This document shows, in pieces, positions 17,311 through 25,603 of a stretch of 64,000 nucleotides of DNA (the first letter of the stretch is position 1; each line of letters starts with the position of its first letter). Under the pieces are notes generated by a model. It was not told the DNA's origin, made no database searches, and worked only from the letters and a program-made list of their open reading frames with translations. Position numbers and translations under genes: made by a program. Location: positions 2,790,001 to 2,854,000 of the forward strand of contig NZ_CP134706.1 of the NCBI RefSeq assembly GCF_038246755.1, read 5' to 3'. Origin of the DNA: Micromonospora sp. FIMYZ51 (GTDB taxonomy: Bacteria; Actinomycetota; Actinomycetes; Mycobacteriales; Micromonosporaceae).

Positions 17311-19346
17311 GCCGGTCCCTCCCCGGTCGCGCCCCGGTCGGCCAGCACCCGCACGAACGTGCGCTCGTCGGGTTCGGCGCCGAGGATTTCCAGCCCGTCG
17401 TCGTCGAGGGCGAGTTGGTCGTCGGTCAGGTCGGGGTCGTGCCGGACCCAGGCCCGCAGCGGCGCGGGGTGCGGGCCGTGAACCTCCACGAGCGCACCCT
17501 CGGCCAGGCCGGCGTCGGGGCCCACGTAGGCGAGCCGCCGCCGGCCGCGCGTTCCGGCGTACGGTTGCCGGTCGTTCGTGGTGACCCGCAGCCAGCGTCG
17601 CTGTCCGCGCAGCTCCTGCCGGGCCGTCGCGGTGCCGGCGGGGTCGACCCGGCCGTCGGCGTCGAGCCGCAGGCCGTAGCGGCGTTCGGCCTCGGCGGCG
17701 TCGAGGTAGCCCTGCGCCACGTCGTCGGCGACGGCGGCGGGTTCCCGGTCGAGCGGGTCACCCCAACCGCCACCACCGGCGGACTCCATGACGAGCACGT
17801 CGCCGGCGCGCATCCCGAAGCCGGCGACCTTGCCGGGGGTCTCGAAGTCGACCCGCTCGCCGTCGGCGCGCAGCACGAACGTGACGGTGGGGGCGCCGGG
17901 GCCACCACGGTGCAGACCGTACGGCGGCACCGTGGTGCGGTCGGTCTGTACCGAGTAGGCGCCGGTGCTGGCCAGCAGCCGGGTTTCGCGTCGGCTGCCC
18001 AGCCCGCCACGGCGCGCCCCGTCGCCGCACGAGCCGAGCCGCAACTCGGAGGCGTCGACCTGGATGGGGATCTCGGTTTCCAACCGCTCGACGGACTGGA
18101 TCGTGGAGATGTCGCCGAGGTCGACGGGGTTCATCGCGCTCGGACCGTCGGATTCGAGGAAGCCGCCGTTGCCACCCGCCGGGTAGTCGTAGTACAGGTA
18201 GGACCGGCCGGTGCGTTGGTCCACGCCGCCGATGAGGTTCTGGAAGGTGGTCCCGAATTGGTCGGCTGCGATGAGGTCGGGTGCCACCTGGCTCAACGTG
18301 GCCATGACCGCGGAGATGACCCGTTTGCGTACCTCGCTGTGCGCGTTGGCGGGGGCGGGGTAGGCGACATGCACGACGGTGCCGGGCTCGGTGTGCACCC
18401 GCAGCGGCCGGAAGGCGCCGTGGTTGACCAGGCCGCCGGGATCGAGCGCGCTCTTGACCGCGATGAAGACGCCGGCGACGGTCATCGCCCGCGAGGAGTT
18501 GACCACGGCGGCGACCTGGGTGGACGAGCCCCGGAAGTCGGCGTCGATCTCGTCGCCGTCGATGGTCAGTACGCAGCGCACGAGCGCGGGGTCGTACTGG
18601 CCGTCGGTGTAGAGGTCGAGGTAGTCCTCGTAGCGGTAGACGCCGTCGGGCAGTTCCCGGATGCGGTCACGCAGCCGCTGCTCGGTGCGGTCCATGTTGG
18701 CGGCCACGCTGTCGAGGAGCAGTTGCGCGCCGTAGCGGTCGACGAGTTCGCGCAGTCGCCGCTCGGCGGTGAAGCAGGCGGCGATGCAGCTCTCCAGGTC
18801 GCCGCGTCGCTCGTCGGCCATCCGCACGTTGGCGAAGAGGATGGCGTACGCGGCGGCGTTGGGGCGACCCTGCTCGATCAGTTTGATCGGCGGGATGCGC
18901 AGCCCCTCCTGGAGGATCTCGGTGGCCTGCCCGGAGACGCTGCCGGGGGTCATCCCGCCGATGTCGGCCCAGTGCATGCGTACGCAGGGGAAGAGGAACA
19001 GCTCGCCGTCGACGAAGACCGGAGTGATCAGCGTGACGTCGTTGAGGTGGCTGCCGCCCCGGTACGGATCGTTGACGATGTAGAGGTCGCCGGGGCGCAT
19101 CTCGTCGGCGAAATCGGCGAAGATCTCGGCGACGGAGGCCGGCATGGCGATGACGTGTCCGGGCATGTCGCGGCCCTGGGCGACCATCTGACCCAACGGG
19201 TCGAACAACGCGCAGGAGAAGTCCTGTGCGTCGGCGATGACGGGGGAGTGCGCGGTGCGGAAGATCGTCTGGCGCATCTCGCGCACGATCGAGATCAGAC
19301 CTTCGGTCACGATCTCGAGGTCGATCGGGTTCAACGTCTTGGTCAT
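17307..19346 (-). CDS. hydantoinase B/oxoprolinase family subunit (HyuB)
   Basis: A 679-residue protein of the hydantoinase B family, which acts with a HyuA partner in ATP-dependent opening of cyclic amides (N-methylhydantoin, 5-oxoproline). Relatives carboxylate acetone or acetophenone. Conserved blocks are AHSPVIADAQDFSCALFDP, QMVAQGRDMPGHVIAMPAS, GDLYIVNDPYRGGSHLNDV near 100, MHWADIGGMTPGS, and late GMRAGDVLVMESAGGGGWGD. The ATG at 19346 is preferred because GAGG of the preceding bases gives it a ribosome site. An ATG 12 bp earlier lacks one. It is the first gene of the microcompartment operon. Its presumed partner HyuA is in the next operon (25604-27613), so the enzyme is split over two transcripts. 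Confidence 0.9.
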   Translation of the reverse strand: MTKTLNPIDLEIVTEGLISIVREMRQTIFRTAHSPVIADAQDFSCALFDPLGQMVAQGRDMPGHVIAMPASVAEIFADFADEMRPGDLYIVNDPYRGGSHLNDVTLITPVFVDGELFLFPCVRMHWADIGGMTPGSVSGQATEILQEGLRIPPIKLIEQGRPNAAAYAILFANVRMADERRGDLESCIAACFTAERRLRELVDRYGAQLLLDSVAANMDRTEQRLRDRIRELPDGVYRYEDYLDLYTDGQYDPALVRCVLTIDGDEIDADFRGSSTQVAAVVNSSRAMTVAGVFIAVKSALDPGGLVNHGAFRPLRVHTEPGTVVHVAYPAPANAHSEVRKRVISAVMATLSQVAPDLIAADQFGTTFQNLIGGVDQRTGRSYLYYDYPAGGNGGFLESDGPSAMNPVDLGDISTIQSVERLETEIPIQVDASELRLGSCGDGARRGGLGSRRETRLLASTGAYSVQTDRTTVPPYGLHRGGPGAPTVTFVLRADGERVDFETPGKVAGFGMRAGDVLVMESAGGGGWGDPLDREPAAVADDVAQGYLDAAEAERRYGLRLDADGRVDPAGTATARQELRGQRRWLRVTTNDRQPYAGTRGRRRLAYVGPDAGLAEGALVEVHGPHPAPLRAWVRHDPDLTDDQLALDDDGLEILGAEPDERTFVRVLADRGATGEGPA

Positions 19347-19403
19347 GCGACGCCTCATGGGTTCCGACTCGGGATGCCGAGTGGTTTGGCTTTGACCTCA
19401 CGT

Positions 19404-19420
19404 GGACCACATTGTGGTCC
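19404..19420. promoter_or_regulatory. operator palindrome GGACCAC-ATT-GTGGTCC
   Basis: A perfect 7-3-7 inverted repeat lies between the divergent hyuB operon and the IclR gene. On the plus strand a TATATT at 19427-19432 could be the -10 of the regulator, so the palindrome would cover its -35. On the minus strand TAATAT-like sequence just upstream would start the catabolic operon, with the palindrome near or just after its start point. The layout suits an IclR regulator that controls itself and the operon. A close copy is at 30364-30380. Confidence 0.75.
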
Positions 19421-19467
19421 GTGGTTTATATTATGAAACACTAGCAACCGAGAAGGTGGGAAGCAAG

Positions 19468-20295
19468 ATGTCGCAGGTCGCAGGAGCGTCGCCAGCTGCG
19501 GAGGGGTCGAACGCCCGGGAGACGGGCACCCAGTCGCTCGACCGTGCACTCAACGTGCTGCTGGCCTTCCGTGGCGGTAGCGTCGAACGCAAGGTCAGCG
19601 ACGTCAGCCGCGAACTGGGGCTGCACAAGTCGACCGCCAGTCGACTGTTCCGCGCGCTCGCCGACACCGGCTTCCTGCAACGCAACGACGAGACCGGCGC
19701 CTACCGGCTCGGCGTCACCGTCTTCGAGCTGGGCGCCCGCTTCCTCCAGGGGCTCGACATGCACGCCCTGGCCCGGCCGCTGCTGCACCAGCTCGCCCAG
19801 GACGAGGGGGAGTCGGTGAACCTCTCCATCCGCGACGAGCTGGATGCCCTGTCGATCTACATCGAGCACGGCACCCGCAACGTGCAGCTCGTCTCCCGCC
19901 TCGGTCGGCGCATCCCGCTGTGGTGCAGTGCCGCCGGCAAGGCCCTGCTGCTCGACCTCGACGACGAGCAGATCCGCGCGATGTTCGCCGACACCCAGTT
20001 CACGCCGCTGACCCGCAACACCATCACCGACCTGGACACGTTCGCCAAGCGGATGCACCAGGTCCGCGAGCAGGGGTGGGCGCTCAACGACGAAGAGAGC
20101 GAGGAAGGTCTGCGGGTCGTCGCCGCGCCGGTACGCGACCGGCTCGGCCACGTCACCGCCGCGATAAGCGTCTCCGGGCCGATCTTCCGCCTCGACGAGA
20201 CCCGCATCGCCGAGCTGGCTGCCGCCGCCGTACGCACCGCGAACGAGCTGTCGCGTCAGATGGGTCATGGCGTGGGTGCGGTCTGGGGAGACTGA
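19468..20295 (+). CDS. IclR family transcriptional regulator of the aminophenol/microcompartment locus
   Basis: A 275-residue IclR regulator. The winged helix spans about residues 20-85 (SLDRALNVLLAFRGG, then ELGLHKSTASRLFRALADTG). The effector domain has RLGRRIPLWCSAAGKALL and EGLRVVAAPVRDRLGHVTAA. The ATG at 19468 is favoured over an in-frame ATG at 19402, because the earlier one sits inside the operator region and GGTGGGAAG lies just before the later one. Family members bind aromatic acids or related catabolites. The gene stands between the two operons it probably controls and ends 5 bp from the convergent ThDP gene. Confidence 0.92.
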   Translation: MSQVAGASPAAEGSNARETGTQSLDRALNVLLAFRGGSVERKVSDVSRELGLHKSTASRLFRALADTGFLQRNDETGAYRLGVTVFELGARFLQGLDMHALARPLLHQLAQDEGESVNLSIRDELDALSIYIEHGTRNVQLVSRLGRRIPLWCSAAGKALLLDLDDEQIRAMFADTQFTPLTRNTITDLDTFAKRMHQVREQGWALNDEESEEGLRVVAAPVRDRLGHVTAAISVSGPIFRLDETRIAELAAAAVRTANELSRQMGHGVGAVWGD

Positions 20296-20300
20296 CCGAC

Positions 20301-21923
20301 TCAGAAGTGTTCCTGCACGGCGTCCGGGTGCACCCGCACGTGCAGCAGAGCGGGGCCGGTGACCGGCAGCACCGCGTCGAACGCGGCGTCGGCACCGGCC
20401 TCGTCCGTCACGGTCCAGGCCGGCACACCAAGCGCCCGCGCCACCGCGGCGAGGTCACGTTCGGGGAAGCGGGCCAGCGCCGGATCCACCCCACGCGGAC
20501 GCAGCTTGCGTACCTCCGCGCCGTACGCCGCGTCGTCCAGGACGATAAGCAACACGGCGGCGCCCGTACGGGCCAACGTGTCCAGCTCACCGAGCCCGGT
20601 GAGCAGACTTCCGTCGCCCTCGAAGGCCACCACCGGCCGGTCCGGGCGGCCCACCGCGGCGCCCACCGCGAACGGCAGCCCGACGCCGATGCTGCCGAAC
20701 TCCCACGGTGCGATCAGCGCCCGGTCCGTCGCGGGTGAATCCAACAGCAGGTTCGGCCAGCCGCCGAAGTGTCCCACCCCCACCACGGTGGTGCGGCGCT
20801 GCGGTAGCCGCCGGGCGCACACCCGCAGGAAAGCCCGCGGGTCGATCCGGTCCGCCGCCTGCACCGGGACCAGCTCGGCGAACGGGTCGGCCGCCGCCAG
20901 CTCCCGGGCCAGCTCCGCCGAACGCCACTGCGGGCGCGAGAGCACCGGTAGCGCCGCCGTGACCGCGGTCGCCACCACCGCCGCGTCGCCCACCACCGGC
21001 ACGTCGACCGGCCAGCGGGCGCCCAGCGCCGCCGGGTCGGTGTCGACGCACACCACCTTGGCCTGGGCGAACAGCCGGCCGTGGTCGGCGGTCCACCGGT
21101 TCAGCCCGGCACCGAACGCCAGCACCAGATCCGCCTCGCCCAGCACCCGCCGGGTCAGCGGCCGGGCCAGACCACCCGCCACCCCCAGGCAGTACGGTTG
21201 ATCGGCGAACAGGCCCGCACCCATCAGCGTGGTGGACAGCACCGCCCCACTGCGATCGGCAAGTTCCCGTACCGCCGCCGCGGCTGCCTCCGCACCCCGG
21301 CCGGCCAGCACCACCGGCCGCGCTGCCGCCTGGAGCAGCTCGGCGAGCATCGCCACGTCATCCGGGTGCGCCGTGGGCGGGCCGGGCGGGCGGGCAGCGA
21401 CCACTGCGGCCGGTGGCGGCAGCTCCGGCGCGACGTCCTCGTCCTGAAGGTCCATCGGCACGTTCAACACCACCGGCCCACCCGTCGAGCGGGCCAGCCG
21501 GAATGCCGTGGCGACATCACGGGCCACGCCTGCGGCGCCGACCACCGGCACCATCTGGCCCGCCGTGGCCAGTGCGAACGGCTGCTGCGGGAAGTTCTGC
21601 ACGTGCCCGGGATCACCGGGTGGGGTGTCGCCCGCGACCAGCACCAACGGGGTACGCGCCTGCCGGGCGATGGTCAACGCGGCACCGGCCACGGCCAACC
21701 CCGGCCCCTGGGTCACCGTGGCCACCGGGCAACGGCCGGTCGCGCGGGCGTACCCGTCGGCCATCATCACGGCGGCGTTCTCGTTGCGGGCCGCGACGAA
21801 CCGCACGCCGTGCCGGGCCACCAGGTCGCTGACGAGGAACATGTTGGCGTCGCCGAGCAGGCCGAACACCGTGTCGACGCCGTGCGCGACAAGGGTGTCC
21901 GCCAGCAGCTGGTAAACCTTCAC
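20301..21923 (-). CDS. thiamine diphosphate-dependent enzyme (acetolactate synthase/benzoylformate decarboxylase type)
   Basis: A 540-residue three-domain ThDP enzyme. The N-terminal pyrimidine-binding domain carries the catalytic glutamate in FVAARNENAAVMMADGYARA (near 50) and VATVTQGPGLAVAGAALT. The C-terminal diphosphate-binding domain has GVGLPFAVGAAVGRPD and GDGSLLTGLGELDTLAR, ending in VLDDAAYG where the usual motif has NN. It could be a 2-oxoacid decarboxylase or carboligase, or a 2-hydroxyacyl-CoA lyase. The CoA ligase and hydratase in the operon make a CoA substrate possible. Its ATG overlaps the enoyl-CoA hydratase stop by 4 bp. It is the last gene of the operon that starts with the ABC transporter. 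Confidence 0.85.
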   Translation of the reverse strand: MKVYQLLADTLVAHGVDTVFGLLGDANMFLVSDLVARHGVRFVAARNENAAVMMADGYARATGRCPVATVTQGPGLAVAGAALTIARQARTPLVLVAGDTPPGDPGHVQNFPQQPFALATAGQMVPVVGAAGVARDVATAFRLARSTGGPVVLNVPMDLQDEDVAPELPPPAAVVAARPPGPPTAHPDDVAMLAELLQAAARPVVLAGRGAEAAAAAVRELADRSGAVLSTTLMGAGLFADQPYCLGVAGGLARPLTRRVLGEADLVLAFGAGLNRWTADHGRLFAQAKVVCVDTDPAALGARWPVDVPVVGDAAVVATAVTAALPVLSRPQWRSAELARELAAADPFAELVPVQAADRIDPRAFLRVCARRLPQRRTTVVGVGHFGGWPNLLLDSPATDRALIAPWEFGSIGVGLPFAVGAAVGRPDRPVVAFEGDGSLLTGLGELDTLARTGAAVLLIVLDDAAYGAEVRKLRPRGVDPALARFPERDLAAVARALGVPAWTVTDEAGADAAFDAVLPVTGPALLHVRVHPDAVQEHF

Positions 21924-22681
21924 GATTTCCGGCCCTTCGGGTACGGGCCCGCCGGCCGCAACGCGACGCTCAGCGCACCCAGGTAGGAGTCGTGGGCGGT
22001 GGCCTCGAACCGGGGCCCGGCCAGGCGTGCCGCCCGCTTCGTCATGGACCGGCCCACCGGCGAGACCGCCAGCAGCCGCTCGACAATCGAGTCACACGCC
22101 GCGCCCAGCTCGTCCGCCGGCACCGCCGCCGTGACCAGGTCCAGCCGCACCATCTCGGCCGGGTCGATCCGATCGCCCAGCAGCAGCCAGCGCTTCGCCC
22201 GGTCCGCGCCCGCCAGGTCGGCCAGGATCGCCATGCCGCTCCAGGTCAGCGGGATGCCGAAGGTGACCTCAGGAAAGGTGAAGAAGCAGCGGTCCGCCGC
22301 CACCCGCAGGTCAGCGGCGAGCCCGAGCACCGCGCCGGAGCCGATCGCCGGGCCGTTGAACGCGGTCACCGTGGTCTGCTCCATCCGGTACCAACGCTCC
22401 ACCAACTCGGCGGTACGGCGCTGCACGTGCATGGTGGTGGCCGCGTCCAGAGTGGCCAGCTCGTCCAGGTCGGTGCCGGCGCAGAACGCCGACCCGGCAC
22501 CGGTGAGCACCAGCACCTCCACCTCGGGATCGCGGCCCACCTCGTGCAGCACGTCCTCGAACCGGGCCAGCATCGCCAGGTCGAAGCTGTTGCGTCGGTG
22601 CGGGCGGTTCAGCGTGATCCGGGCCAGCCGGCCGACCCGCTCCAGCAGCACGGACGAGGCGGCGGACGATTCGATGGTCAT
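21920..22681 (-). CDS. enoyl-CoA hydratase/isomerase family protein
   Basis: A 253-residue crotonase-fold protein. It has RLARITLNRPHRRNSFDLAM at the start, the oxyanion-hole segment TGAGSAFCAGTDLDELA near 60-76, and TVTAFNGPAIGSGAVLGLAA near 105. ADRCFFTFPEVTFGIPLTWS carries a glutamate in the usual catalytic region. It may hydrate an unsaturated CoA ester, or break a C-C bond as some aromatic-side-chain crotonases do. It overlaps both neighbours by 4 bp in a tightly coupled catabolic operon. The exact substrate is open. Confidence 0.88.
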   Translation of the reverse strand: MTIESSAASSVLLERVGRLARITLNRPHRRNSFDLAMLARFEDVLHEVGRDPEVEVLVLTGAGSAFCAGTDLDELATLDAATTMHVQRRTAELVERWYRMEQTTVTAFNGPAIGSGAVLGLAADLRVAADRCFFTFPEVTFGIPLTWSGMAILADLAGADRAKRWLLLGDRIDPAEMVRLDLVTAAVPADELGAACDSIVERLLAVSPVGRSMTKRAARLAGPRFEATAHDSYLGALSVALRPAGPYPKGRKS

Positions 22682-24036
22682 GGCGACTCCGAGGTGAGCA
22701 GGGCGCGGTCCACCAGGGCGGCGGCGTGCCCGACGTAGGACAGGGGATCCAGCAGTTCGGCGACGTCCTCACCGGACAGGGCGGCGGCGACCTGCGGGTC
22801 GGCGCGCAGCACGTCGGCGAACGGGCGGCCCTGCTCCAGGCTGTCGCGCACCACCCGCATCACCAGATGGTGCGCCTGCTCGCGGCCCAACGGGCCGGCC
22901 AGCCGCAGCATCACCGCCTCCGACAACACCAGCCCGCCGGTGAGGTCGAGGTTGGCGCGCATCCGGTCCGGATCCACCCCCAGGTCACCGAAGACCTCCA
23001 CCAGACGTTCCAGGACGCCGCCGATGAGGATGAAACACTCCGGCAACAGCTTCCACAGCGTCATGCCGACGCCCATGTCCCGGTCGTCCTGCGCGACCAT
23101 CGTCTGGAGGGCCAGCGGCACCTGCGCCCGCAGCGTGCCAGCCGCCGCGATCACCGCCTCGCAGCGGATCGGGTTGCGCTTGTGCGGCATGGTGCTGCTG
23201 CCCACCTGGGTCGCGCGCTGCGGCTCGTGGGCCTCACCAACCTCGGTGCGACCCAGGAAGTAGACCTCCCGGGCCAGCTTCTCGCCGCTTGCCGCCACCA
23301 GGCCGAGCACCATCAGACACTCGGCGAACCGGTCCGAGGTGGCGTGCCACGGGGTGTCCGCCACCGCAAGCCCCAACTCCTCGGCGACGGCCCGCTCCAG
23401 CGCGAACGCCTGCGGCCCGTACCCGGCCATCGTGCCGGCCGCCCCACCCATGCTGGTCACCAACAGCCGGGCGCGCATCTCCCGCAGCCGGGCGCGGTGG
23501 CGTTGCAGCTCGCTCTGCCACACCGCCAGGCGCAGCCCGAAGGTCGTCGGTAGCGCCTGCTGGCCGTGCGTACGTGCCGGCATCGGGGTGCTGCGGTGGC
23601 GCAGTGCCAGCCGGCGCAGCAGCCGTACCAGCTCGTCGAGCTGGCGTCCGACGATGTCCAGGCCGGCCCGAGCCCGCAGCACGAAGCCGGTGTCCATCAC
23701 GTCCTGGGTGGTGGCGCCCAGGTGCACGTAGCGTCCCGCGTCACCCGGGCAGGCCGCGGTCAGGGCGCGCACCAACGGCACCAGCGGATGCACGGTGTCC
23801 TCGGCGTCGGTGACCAGGGCTGCGGTGTCCAGTTTCTCCAGCCGGGCCGTCGCCGAGATCGCCTCCGCCGCCGCCTGCGGGATGATCCCGAGCGACGCCT
23901 GCCCACGGGCCAGCGCGGCCTCCACGTCCAACCAGGACTGCATCAGCTGCCGGTCGTTGAACACCCCGCGCATCTCGGCGTTGCCGAAGAAGCTGGTGAC
24001 GGTAAGCGAATCGAGGAAACACGACCCCAGCTGCAT
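22678..24036 (-). CDS. fumarase/aspartase superfamily lyase (adenylosuccinate lyase or carboxymuconate cycloisomerase-like)
   Basis: A 452-residue lyase. The superfamily signature is GSSTMPHKRNPIRCEAV near 285. The other conserved regions are RYVHLGATTQDVMDTGFVLR near 100 and PARTHGQQALPTTFGLRLA near 155. The stretch SMGGAAGTMAGYG resembles the PcaB-type cycloisomerase branch more than purine-synthesis adenylosuccinate lyase. The position inside a catabolic operon also argues against a housekeeping role. The chemistry would be beta-elimination at a carbon next to a carboxylate, for example release of fumarate from an N- or O-linked succinyl group, or a muconate cycloisomerisation. Confidence 0.85.
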   Translation of the reverse strand: MQLGSCFLDSLTVTSFFGNAEMRGVFNDRQLMQSWLDVEAALARGQASLGIIPQAAAEAISATARLEKLDTAALVTDAEDTVHPLVPLVRALTAACPGDAGRYVHLGATTQDVMDTGFVLRARAGLDIVGRQLDELVRLLRRLALRHRSTPMPARTHGQQALPTTFGLRLAVWQSELQRHRARLREMRARLLVTSMGGAAGTMAGYGPQAFALERAVAEELGLAVADTPWHATSDRFAECLMVLGLVAASGEKLAREVYFLGRTEVGEAHEPQRATQVGSSTMPHKRNPIRCEAVIAAAGTLRAQVPLALQTMVAQDDRDMGVGMTLWKLLPECFILIGGVLERLVEVFGDLGVDPDRMRANLDLTGGLVLSEAVMLRLAGPLGREQAHHLVMRVVRDSLEQGRPFADVLRADPQVAAALSGEDVAELLDPLSYVGHAAALVDRALLTSESP

Positions 24037-25601
24037 CAGTTATCCCCCTCGAAGAGCGTCAACGCGGCCCGCCGGTCGACCTTGCCGGACGGCAGCAGCG
24101 GCAGCTCGGCGACCGCGCGTACCCGGGTGGGCAGCTTGTGTCGGGCCAGTCGCCCGGCGATTGCGGCGACCACGCCGTCGGTGTCGAGTCGGGTGCCGGG
24201 CGCGGCGACCAGGAGGGCACCGACCTCCTCACCCCAGCGCGGCGACGGCACGCCGAGCACGCACGCCTGACCGACGGCGTCGTGTTCGAGCAGCGCGGCC
24301 TCCACCTCGGCCGGACTGACGTTCTCGCCGCCGCGGATGATGAGTTCCTTGACCCGGCCGGTGAGCGTGAACACCCGCTCGGCGCTGAGTGCGCCGAGGT
24401 CGCCGGTGCGGAGCCAGCCGTCGGCGGTCAGGGCGGCGGCGCTGGCGGCAGGGTCGTCCAGGTAACCGGAGGTCACCGACTCGCCGCGCACCAGCAGCTC
24501 TCCCGCCTCGCCGGGCGGTACGGGTTGCCGGGTGCCGGGCCGCACCACGGCCGCGTCGAGGCCGGGCACGATCCGGCCGACGGTCAGACCGGCCGGGGCG
24601 CAGCTGCCGTCACCCGGGTCGACGCTGATCGTGGGACCCGCCTCGGTCTGGCCGTAGACGACGGCCGCGCGCTCCAGGCCCAGTACGCGTACGGTGCGCT
24701 CGCGCAGCGCGGGCGGGCAGGGCGCGCCGCCGAGGAAGCCGACCCGCAGCGAGGAGACGTCCCAGCGGCCCGGCTCGGCCTCGACCCGGTCGGCGATCAT
24801 CGTGGCCATCGTCGGGACGGCCTGCAACACGGTGCAGCGCTGCCGCTCGATCAGGTCCAGCACGGTCTCGGAACGGAACCGGCGGGTCGACACCCAGCGT
24901 GCCCCGGTGACCAGCGCCAGCACCGCGCCGCTGCTCAGCCCGGCGGCGTGTGCCAGCGGCAGCGGCGAGGCGAGCACGTCGCTCGGCCGCAGCCCGGCGG
25001 CCCGGGCCGTCCACTGCGCGTTGCGTACCAGGTTGCGGGCGGTGAGCGTCACCATCTTGGCCGGGCCGGTCGAGCCCGAGGTGAACTGGATGTTGAGCAC
25101 GGCGTCGACGGCACCGGCCGGTGGCGGCGGCCGGTCCGTCCAGCCGGGCAACGCCGCCAGCGCGCCCCGGCCGCCGTCGGCACCGAGCGGGTGGATGCCG
25201 TCCGGCGCGTACCGCGAACCGGCGAGCGCGGCGGTCGCCTCCGCTGTCGCGTTCCGGTCGCGGATCCGGTCGGCCACGAACAACCGGCGGGGTCGGGCCC
25301 GGGCCACCGCCTCGGCCAGTTCCGCCCCGGTGAGGCCGGGATGCAGCGTGACCAGGGCCGCGCCGCGCCAGGCCGCCGCCGCGAGCAACGTCAGCCAGGC
25401 GAGGCTGTTCTCCGACCACACCGAGATCCGGTCACCGGGGCCGATTCCCTGGGCCGCCAGCACGGCCGCGCCCCGGCCCGCCAGCTCGGCGAACTCGGCG
25501 TACGTGACCGGGCGGTCCAGCTCCGCGAAGGCGTACAGCGGCCGGTCCGGGTCCCGGTCCGCGCCGTCGAGCAGGACGGCGTCGAGGGCGAGTGGCGCCA
25601 T
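24036..25601 (-). CDS. acyl-CoA/aryl-CoA ligase (ANL superfamily)
   Basis: A 521-residue adenylate-forming ligase that activates a carboxylic acid with ATP and loads it on CoA. Signature motifs are the P-loop FTSGSTGPAKMVTLTARNLV near 165-184, VVYGQTEAGPTISV (A5), GWLRTGDLGAL (A7), and IIRGGENVSPAEVEAALLE (A8). LPLLPSGKVDRRA carries the C-terminal catalytic lysine. The ATG at 25601 is two bases from the upstream stop. Longer versions of the frame enter the HyuA gene. The substrate is unknown. An aromatic or short dicarboxylic acid would suit the operon. Confidence 0.9.
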   Translation of the reverse strand: MAPLALDAVLLDGADRDPDRPLYAFAELDRPVTYAEFAELAGRGAAVLAAQGIGPGDRISVWSENSLAWLTLLAAAAWRGAALVTLHPGLTGAELAEAVARARPRRLFVADRIRDRNATAEATAALAGSRYAPDGIHPLGADGGRGALAALPGWTDRPPPPAGAVDAVLNIQFTSGSTGPAKMVTLTARNLVRNAQWTARAAGLRPSDVLASPLPLAHAAGLSSGAVLALVTGARWVSTRRFRSETVLDLIERQRCTVLQAVPTMATMIADRVEAEPGRWDVSSLRVGFLGGAPCPPALRERTVRVLGLERAAVVYGQTEAGPTISVDPGDGSCAPAGLTVGRIVPGLDAAVVRPGTRQPVPPGEAGELLVRGESVTSGYLDDPAASAAALTADGWLRTGDLGALSAERVFTLTGRVKELIIRGGENVSPAEVEAALLEHDAVGQACVLGVPSPRWGEEVGALLVAAPGTRLDTDGVVAAIAGRLARHKLPTRVRAVAELPLLPSGKVDRRAALTLFEGDN

Positions 25602-25603
25602 GG

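Noticed and set aside
9220..19346. The microcompartment being an ethanolamine, propanediol or aminoacetone (RMM) type
   Set aside because: No ammonia lyase, diol dehydratase, glycyl radical enzyme or aminotransferase/aminoalcohol genes are present. The pathway genes are those of aminophenol ring cleavage.
17280..19436. A 718-codon plus-strand frame opposite the HyuB gene
   Set aside because: The frame is antisense to a clear hydantoinase subunit, and its translation is low-complexity Val/Gly/His/Asp sequence without a domain.
22678..24036. Housekeeping adenylosuccinate lyase (purB)
   Set aside because: The operon context is catabolic, and the GGAAGT segment resembles the carboxymuconate cycloisomerase branch. 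A purine role is not supported.
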